From Leptospira alexanderi serovar Manhao 3 str. L 60 (lineage in GTDB: Bacteria; Spirochaetota; Leptospiria; Leptospirales; Leptospiraceae), in the NCBI RefSeq assembly GCF_000243815.2, contig NZ_AHMT02000027.1:220001-226608 (forward strand): a stretch of DNA of 6,608 bases. Reading direction: 5' to 3'. Each line of letters opens with the position of its first letter. Position 1 is the stretch's first letter. A program made the translations under genes and the position numbers. The notes under the pieces are model-generated. The model saw only the letters and a list, made by a program, of their open reading frames with translations, was not told where the DNA came from and made no database searches. Below are positions 1 to 6,608 of this stretch, one piece after another.

Positions 1-1
1 G

Positions 2-1650
<1,649 letters not shown>

Positions 1651-2135
1651 TATTGGTGGAAAAAACGGACTTCTGTTGAATTGGTTTTGAAGATAATGGT
1701 CCGTTCAGTAAAATTTTCATTTAAATTGGCGGTTCGTGAACTTTACTAAAAATATCAAACTCGATCACTAAAGAGCCAGGCACGTTTTTTGTGAAATAAA
1801 GTTGGAATCTTTATGTTTCGGTAGAACCGCAAGTTTGCCTGCGTATCAAAATAGGATTTACGTTCCGTTAAAAAAGTAATAGTAGGTTTGTCTCTTCTGT
1901 CTGAAATTTACGAATGTAAATTTGTCTTTCCTTGGAAAATGAGTTTCCAAGTTTCAAAATGTCGGTGATTCGTGCGATCTTGTTTGTCAGATATTTCTCT
2001 GAGTTATCTTGTGTAACATTCTATTTTTAGAAATTGAAATTCGAATGAGTAGGCGTATGGCTTTGTATTGTTGTAAAGAGAAATCGTTTTGAGTGGACAA
2101 AGAAAATAAAAATCAAAATTCTAATTTTCATAGTT
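1651..2135. other. Gene-free stretch between pssA and the methyltransferase gene
   Basis: No convincing coding region, tRNA or rRNA is visible in these 485 bases. The contents I can support are a weak 7-bp inverted repeat just after pssA (AACGGAC at 1664-1670 with GTCCGTT at 1699-1705, 28 nt apart, no T-run) and a pair of adjacent perfect hairpins at 1904-1951. A 15-codon ATG frame at 2045-2092 has no ribosome site and resembles nothing I know. The promoter of the methyltransferase gene is presumably here, but I see no convincing -35/-10 pair. Confidence 0.6.
1904..1951. other. Two adjacent perfect 8-bp hairpins
   Basis: The first stem is AAATTTAC (1904-1911) with GTAAATTT (1916-1923) around a 4-nt GAAT loop. 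The second is CTTGGAAA (1931-1938) with TTTCCAAG (1944-1951) around a 5-nt ATGAG loop. Only 7 nt separate them. Neither is followed by a long T-run, so a classical intrinsic terminator is not certain. A structured leader upstream of the methyltransferase gene, or a transcript end for tsaD-pssA, are both possible. Confidence 0.5.
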
Positions 2136-3227
<1,092 letters not shown>

Positions 3228-3424
3228 TAGGGATCGGATCACACAACGGACGGTATACATATTACTTTATTGAAACATAAGAAAATGGTCATACACCTGA
3301 AGTTTCGACTAATGCGTTTTTCAAGCCTATAAGCGAAGGGAGACCGTTTTGTCTCGATTAAGCGATGATAACATTTGACATGTCGGAGATCATATAGAGG
3401 TATGAAGAACGCGTTACTCATCTC

Positions 3425-3430
3425 TATAAT
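3425..3430 (+). promoter_or_regulatory. Candidate -10 element upstream of the DUF4256 gene
   Basis: A perfect TATAAT lies 62 bp before the GTG start. The hexamer 17 bp upstream (ATGAAG) is not a -35, while a perfect TTGACA at 3375-3380 is 44 bp away and cannot pair with it. The TTGACA overlaps an 8-bp palindrome GACATGTC at 3377-3384. This is suggestive only. Confidence 0.25.
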
Positions 3431-3492
3431 GGAATTCCCAAAATTCTGCTTTTAAACGGGGATTTGCGCTAAAACCGACGTTACTCTTTTAT

Positions 3493-4068
3493 GTGGAAAT
3501 CAGTAATGGAAATAAGAAGGAGTTGTCATTGGAACAAAGTCGAGAAATATTCAAAATATTGAAAGCCCGTTTTGAGAAAAATATGAACCGTCATAAAGGA
3601 CTTGGTTGGAATAAAATACAAACAAAACTGGAAGCTAATGCTGAAAAATTATGGTCGCTCAATGAAATGGAAAGAACAGGCGGCGAACCGGATGTTGTCG
3701 ATTACGATAAAAAAACGGGCGAATACGTTTTTTACGATTGTTCGGCGGAAAGTCCTAATGGTCGAAGAAGTGTTTGTTACGATCGAGAAGCGTTGGAATC
3801 AAGAAAAGAGCATAAACCAAAAGATAACGCCATTGATATGGCTGTTGCCATGGGTATTGAACTTTTAACGGAAGAGCAATATAGAAATTTGCAGAAACTT
3901 GGAAAGTTAGATACAAAGACATCGAGTTGGTTAAAAACGCCTTCCGATATTAGAGCGCTTGGCGGCGCTATCTTTGCTGATTTCCGTTACGGGCATGTCT
4001 TTGTATATCATAACAGTGCGGAATCTTACTATGCCGTCAGAGCGTTTCGTGGCTCTCTAAGAATTTAA
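3493..4068 (+). CDS. DUF4256 domain-containing protein of unknown function
   Basis: The 191-residue frame matches the DUF4256 family as I remember it over nearly the whole length: KARFEKNMNRHKGL (24-37), KLEANAEKLWSLNEMERTGG (45-64), GEPDVV (64-69), YDCSAESPNGRRSVCYDREA (81-100), ESRKEHKP (102-109), AMGIELLTEEQY (119-130) and VYHNSAESYYAVRAFRGSLR (171-190). There is no signal peptide or membrane segment, and no function is established. No ATG is in frame: the choices are GTG at 3493 without a ribosome site, or TTG at 3529 with a perfect AAGGAG six bases upstream (179 aa). I keep GTG because the KELS segment before TTG appears family-like. The strong conservation and the neighbours suggest possible horizontal acquisition, as an inference. 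It converges on the next gene with a 12-bp overlap. Confidence 0.85.
   Translation: MEISNGNKKELSLEQSREIFKILKARFEKNMNRHKGLGWNKIQTKLEANAEKLWSLNEMERTGGEPDVVDYDKKTGEYVFYDCSAESPNGRRSVCYDREALESRKEHKPKDNAIDMAVAMGIELLTEEQYRNLQKLGKLDTKTSSWLKTPSDIRALGGAIFADFRYGHVFVYHNSAESYYAVRAFRGSLRI
3517..3522 (+). promoter_or_regulatory. Ribosome binding site favouring a TTG start at 3529
   Basis: AAGGAG lies six bases before an in-frame TTG (3529-3531) inside the DUF4256 frame. The upstream GTG at 3493 has no such site, so this is the best visible evidence for a shorter 179-residue product. The same bases would encode Lys-Lys-Glu if translation begins at GTG. Confidence 0.4.
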
Positions 4069-4557
4069 ATTCGATTCTTTTGAAGTAAATGTGAGACGAT
4101 TGCATCTCTCGCAGATTTCCTGCGGAATAATTCCCCATTGCATTAGATGGCCGAATACGAAACATCCTGCGCAAAAACCCACGAAGGATTCCAAAGCCGC
4201 AAAAAATACGAGAATTCCAAGCGTGATTTGAAACGCCAAAATCTGCCCTTGTATCAGAAGTATTAAAGAAGTTAAGCTAAACAAAAACCCCACTCCTTGG
4301 GCGAATCGTTTCGGAGGTCCTGCCACGGTTTTATTCCCCAGTTTCAATAAAGGAACGATTCCATGTATTGCGAGTCTCGCAAAAAGGGAAAACTTTGGTC
4401 CGTATAAAACCCGGGCCGTAAATCCGTAGAGCAAAGCTAAATTCAGCCAAACCGACTGAGTTAACAGGGTTGCAATCGTGAGAAGAAAAACGAGTCCAGC
4501 CACCGATCTTGCGGCGTACTCGTTGACTGAATCTGGAAATTTGCCGACTTGAATCAT
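4057..4557 (-). CDS. DUF4395 family integral membrane protein
   Basis: A 166-residue membrane protein with the features of DUF4395: an N-terminal FPDSVNEYAARSVAGL segment (7-22), TARVLYGPKFS (47-57), GPPKRFAQGVG (80-90) and LESFVGFCAGC (122-132). Hydrophobic stretches near 18-46, 90-108 and 110-125 indicate about four membrane passes. The FCAGC pair and a second Cys pair near the C-terminus (CERC, 149-152) could bind metal or act in thiol chemistry, but the family's function is unknown. I chose ATG at 4557 over ATG at 4572 (171 aa) because the repeated GGAAGG lies just upstream of 4557 and the family N-terminus begins close to this point. It is convergent with the DUF4256 gene, and the two reading frames overlap by 12 bp. 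Confidence 0.85.
   Translation of the reverse strand: MIQVGKFPDSVNEYAARSVAGLVFLLTIATLLTQSVWLNLALLYGFTARVLYGPKFSLFARLAIHGIVPLLKLGNKTVAGPPKRFAQGVGFLFSLTSLILLIQGQILAFQITLGILVFFAALESFVGFCAGCFVFGHLMQWGIIPQEICERCNRLTFTSKESNLNS
4059..4081. terminator. Possible bidirectional terminator at convergent gene ends
   Basis: A perfect 12-bp palindrome GAATTTAAATTC (4061-4072) contains the plus-strand TAA stop and abuts the minus-strand TAG stop. Alternatively AAGAAT (4059-4064) pairs with ATTCTT (4074-4079), followed by further T residues. The stems are all AT pairs apart from single G-C pairs, so strength is doubtful, but no other terminator is visible between the two converging genes. Confidence 0.35.
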
Positions 4558-4560
4558 AAA

Positions 4561-4570
4561 CCTTCCTTCC
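4561..4570 (-). promoter_or_regulatory. Ribosome binding site fixing the DUF4395 start
   Basis: On the minus strand GGAAGGAAGG precedes ATG 4557 by three bases, with AAGGA at 6-nt spacing. The alternative ATG at 4572 lies upstream of this purine run and has no comparable site, so 4557 is the better start. Confidence 0.6.
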
Positions 4571-4654
4571 ATCTTAGATAACGACAGATCTAATCCTTGG
4601 ACTTAATTTCAACTAAAAAATTGTCCAATATTTCTGCAATAGCTTAAATATTTT

Positions 4655-4660
4655 ATTATA
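4655..4660 (-). promoter_or_regulatory. Candidate -10 element for the DUF4395 gene
   Basis: The minus strand reads a perfect TATAAT here, about 98 bp upstream of ATG 4557. No good -35 lies at 16-18 bp spacing, so this is a weak call in very AT-rich DNA. Confidence 0.25.
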
Positions 4661-4739
4661 ACGTTGAAATTTCTGCTATATTTGTCTAGATTTTGGTTTT
4701 CACTAATGCTTTCGTTCTTTTGTTTCGTTCAAAATTATG

Positions 4740-4813
4740 TCTCATTTTCTTATCAGGCTTTGTATTGGCATGAGTGCATGCAGCTAGCGTGAACTCGGCG
4801 CAAGAAAATGAGA
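4740..4813. repeat. 12-bp perfect inverted repeat around a 50-nt loop
   Basis: TCTCATTTTCTT (4740-4751) is exactly complementary to AAGAAAATGAGA (4802-4813). The loop contains the 8-bp palindrome TGCATGCA (4775-4782) and a GCTAGC palindrome at 4783-4788. There are no ORFs inside. It could be a small non-autonomous repeat, a structured RNA, or a site for a DNA-binding protein. Confidence 0.6.
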
Positions 4814-4837
4814 AAGAATTTTCCAAAAGTAGGAACG

Positions 4838-4880
4838 TTTTAGATGTCAGGGTTTTAGGGATCAGTGGTTAGGACTTTAC
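4838..4880 (-). repeat. Diverged inverted copy of the GTAAAGT-heptad repeat
   Basis: Read on the minus strand from 4880, GTAAAGTC is followed at 4872 by five 7-base units (CTAACCA, CTGATCC and three more ending at 4838). This is the same design as the GTAAAGTY plus CTAnnnn tracts at 5153-5194 and 6515-6556, but in opposite orientation and with different unit sequences. Confidence 0.55.
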
Positions 4881-4918
4881 CATCACCTTACCCACAAGTA
4901 ATGGGATCTCAAGATCAA

Positions 4919-4938
4919 TTTGTCGGAATTACGACAAA
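4919..4938. other. 7-bp perfect hairpin
   Basis: TTTGTCG (4919-4925) pairs with CGACAAA (4932-4938) around a GAATTA loop. It is followed by C residues, not T, so it does not look like an intrinsic terminator on the plus strand. Confidence 0.45.
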
Positions 4939-4960
4939 ATCCCCCGTGAAACTTAGTTCC

Positions 4961-5021
4961 CACAACGCGCCCTAAACACCGACCCATAGGAAGGTGTTTG
5001 CTGAGTTCAGGAAGCGTTGTG
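4961..5021. repeat. Nested inverted-repeat element
   Basis: The outer arms CACAACGC (4961-4968) and GCGTTGTG (5014-5021) are perfect complements. Inside them AAACACC (4974-4980) and GGTGTTT (4993-4999) form a second perfect 7-bp stem with a 12-nt loop, and CTGAGTTCAG (5001-5010) is a further near-palindrome. The arrangement suggests a folded RNA or a repeat-element core. It resembles repeat DNA I associate with pathogenic Leptospira, which is unverified. Confidence 0.5.
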
Positions 5022-5042
5022 CCTGAGTTTCCCCTTATTTTT

Positions 5043-5060
5043 GGGTGGGGGTGGAGGTGG
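5043..5060 (+). other. G-rich run, possible weak G-quadruplex
   Basis: The sequence holds G-runs of 3, 5, 2 and 2 separated by single T or A bases. This could support at most a two-layer quadruplex. No gene lies within 80 bp that it would obviously regulate. Confidence 0.25.
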
Positions 5061-5103
5061 AAAGGTTCGGGAGATTTTTCTCTATCAGAAAATCATACTC
5101 CTT

Positions 5104-5139
5104 GCAAGTAAAAAGTGGGGTTCCTGTCGGAACACTTGC
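5104..5139. other. Two-part stem-loop at the edge of the 69-bp repeat array
   Basis: GCAAGT (5104-5109) pairs with ACTTGC (5134-5139). Inside it GTTCC (5120-5124) pairs with GGAAC (5129-5133) around a TGTC loop, leaving a 10-nt bulge on the left side. A GTTTTATT stretch follows, so it could act as a weak plus-strand terminator. Confidence 0.35.
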
Positions 5140-5230
5140 GTTTTATTGTATGTAAAGTTCTATCCACTAAAATCTAACCCCTAATCACTAACACGTCGGA
5201 ACACTTGCGTTTTATTGTATGTAAAGTTCT
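5126..5230 (+). repeat. 69-bp tandem repeat array, left part
   Basis: Each unit is a 34-bp block beginning GTCGGAACACTTGCG and ending GTAAAGTT, followed by a 35-bp tract of five CTAnnnn heptads. Block copies lie at 5126-5159 and 5195-5228, 69 bp apart, with one heptad tract between them (5160-5194). The second heptad tract is cut after its first two bases by the IS at 5231. Confidence 0.85.
5222..5230. repeat. Left copy of the 9-bp direct repeat flanking the IS
   Basis: TAAAGTTCT here equals TAAAGTTCT at 6515-6523 immediately beyond the other IS end. Deleting the IS plus one copy restores an exact 69-bp tandem spacing, so it behaves as a target-site duplication, although 9 bp is longer than the 3-5 bp usual for IS3 elements. 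Confidence 0.6.
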
Positions 5231-5260
5231 TGTAAAGTCCTAAAATGAGGTTGACAGAAA
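5231..5260. repeat. IS terminal inverted repeat, orfB side (IRR)
   Basis: Reading inward from 5231, it shares with the other end the blocks TGTA, GTCCTA, TTG and CAGAAA, about 23 of 29 aligned positions with a single one-base gap. The orfB TGA stop (5261-5263) follows immediately. Confidence 0.8.
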
Positions 5261-6014
5261 TCATGCAGCTTGATGAACAAAATCAGGAGTTAAAAGGCCT
5301 AAATGCTGGAGAAGCCTGACATTGTTGTAAAGAAAAACAGCTTGATTGAGAGCGTTTTGAGCTTCTTTAAAATTATCAAAAGTATTTTTAAAAGAGAATT
5401 CGTATTTAAGGGTTTTATTAACTCTTTCCGCGACGGCATTTTCATAACAATGATTTTCTTCGGTCATGCTAATCCTGTGGCCTGCGTAGAGAAGAATATC
5501 GGTGTAATCCTTCGAACAAAATTGAATGCCTCGATCGGAATGATGAATGATCTTTTTGTTCTTGGGAAGTTGATCCAGAGCCATCTTTAAAGCATGGATA
5601 CATCCTTCGGATTCAAGAGAGGGGTGAAGTTTGAAACCAACAATTTTTCTGGAATATAAATCCATTATCAAAGAGAGATATGCAAATCCGTCTTTAATTT
5701 TGATGTAAGTAATATCGGAAACGAGAATCATATGTGCTTCTGCCGGAATCAAATTATTGATTAAATTGGGGTATTTGAAGAAAGGATGATTCGAATTTGT
5801 GGTTCTTGAATACTTTCTTTGTTTTTCCAAAAGAAGGCAATTGCTCTTTAAAAGCCCAAAAACCTTGTCTCTGCCCATTTTAATGCAATATTCTTGCAGG
5901 ACAGGTTTCAACATCTCATAAAGTTTTCTGCCTCCCGTTGCAGGCAAAAGATGTCGAATTCTTTTTACTTCATTAAGAAGCAGTTCCTCTCTTGAAATTA
6001 ATTCCTTACTCGTT

Positions 6015-6473
<459 letters not shown>

Positions 6474-6485
6474 TTTCCCTTCCTT

Positions 6486-6514
6486 TTTCTGACAACTTTT
6501 TCTAGGACGCTACA
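6486..6514. repeat. IS terminal inverted repeat, orfA side (IRL)
   Basis: Read inward on the minus strand from 6514 it begins TGTAGCGTCCTAG and ends CAGAAA, matching the other end imperfectly. It contains a CTAG site at 6502-6505. The orfA ribosome site AGGAAGGG (6477-6484) lies just inside it. Confidence 0.8.
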
Positions 6515-6523
6515 TAAAGTTCT
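6515..6523. repeat. Right copy of the 9-bp direct repeat flanking the IS
   Basis: TAAAGTTCT directly follows the last IS base and is identical to 5222-5230. It is the first part of the 69-bp unit that continues to the right. Confidence 0.6.
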
Positions 6524-6608
6524 ATCCACTAAAACCTAACCCCTAATCACTAACACGTCGGAACACTTGCGTTTTATTGTATGTAAAGTCCTGACTCCTA
6601 AACCCTAT
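6515..6608 (+). repeat. 69-bp tandem repeat array, right part (continues past the window)
   Basis: 6515-6592 matches 5153-5230 at 76 of 78 positions by eye, differing at 6535 and 6590. It contains the displaced heptad tract (6522-6556) and a third 34-bp block (6557-6590). From 6591 a different heptad tract begins (CTGACTC, CTAAACC, CTAT...) and runs off the window. Confidence 0.85.

Larger units (their letters stand above)
4573..5125. other. Repeat-rich gene-free stretch upstream of the DUF4395 gene
   Basis: No coding region is supportable in these 553 bases. The AT-rich left part (to about 4735) probably holds the DUF4395 promoter. The rest is a mosaic of separate repeat-like elements: a long inverted repeat (4740-4813), an inverted heptad tract (4838-4880), a 7-bp hairpin (4919-4938), a nested inverted repeat (4961-5021) and a G-rich run (5043-5060). 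Confidence 0.6.

Noticed and set aside
1664..1705. 7-bp inverted repeat after pssA as a terminator
   Set aside because: The arms are 28 nt apart and no T-run follows.
2045..2092. 15-codon ORF upstream of the methyltransferase gene as a leader peptide
   Set aside because: No ribosome site, no attenuator-type codon run, and no evidence of coding.
3239..3421. 60-codon minus-strand frame in the gap before the DUF4256 gene
   Set aside because: No recognisable domain or ribosome site; the length is expected by chance in such DNA.
3375..3430. TTGACA and TATAAT as one sigma-70 promoter
   Set aside because: Each hexamer is perfect, but they are 44 bp apart, far outside the 16-18 bp range.
5303..5590. 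95-codon plus-strand frame antisense to orfB
   Set aside because: Shadow of the transposase gene, whose DDE motifs are on the minus strand.

Overview
The window looks like a chromosome segment of a pathogenic Leptospira (spirochaete). The basis is the character of the proteins (TsaD followed by PssA, a beta-class N4-cytosine-type DNA methyltransferase, DUF4256 and DUF4395 proteins), the moderately AT-rich base use, and the repeat-dense intergenic DNA around an IS3-family element. The genus call is recognition from memory, not a search result.

Layout. Positions 2-889 hold the 3' part of tsaD (tRNA t6A synthesis), translationally coupled through an ATGA overlap to pssA (886-1650, phosphatidylserine synthase). 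A 485-bp gene-free stretch follows, with two adjacent perfect 8-bp hairpins at 1904-1951. Next is a DNA methyltransferase gene (2136-3227) with no restriction enzyme beside it, then a DUF4256 gene (3493-4068). That gene converges on, and overlaps by 12 bp, a minus-strand gene for a DUF4395 membrane protein (4057-4557).

From about 4573 to the right edge the DNA is accessory in character. It holds a 12-bp inverted repeat around a 50-nt loop, a nested stem-loop element, CTAnnnn heptad tracts in both orientations, and a 69-bp tandem repeat. That repeat is interrupted by a complete IS3-family element (5231-6514). The element has imperfect terminal inverted repeats and a minus-strand orfA and orfB; the DDE triad D-59-D-35-E is intact.

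Two results stand out. First, removing the IS plus one copy of its 9-bp flanking direct repeat restores an exact 69-bp tandem array. Nine bp is long for an IS3 target duplication, and the left IS end abuts a sequence nearly identical to that end. Second, orfA carries an 8-A tract. One extra A would restore a normal 123-residue OrfA with orfB in the usual -1 frame, and one fewer A would fuse OrfA directly to OrfB, so this copy sits between two functional states. A further lead is that CTAG is absent from positions 1-4685 but occurs four times in the repeat/IS region, once inside an IS terminal repeat. This matters only if the methyltransferase is the CTAG-specific 4mC enzyme known from L. interrogans. 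I found no clearly new multi-gene system.
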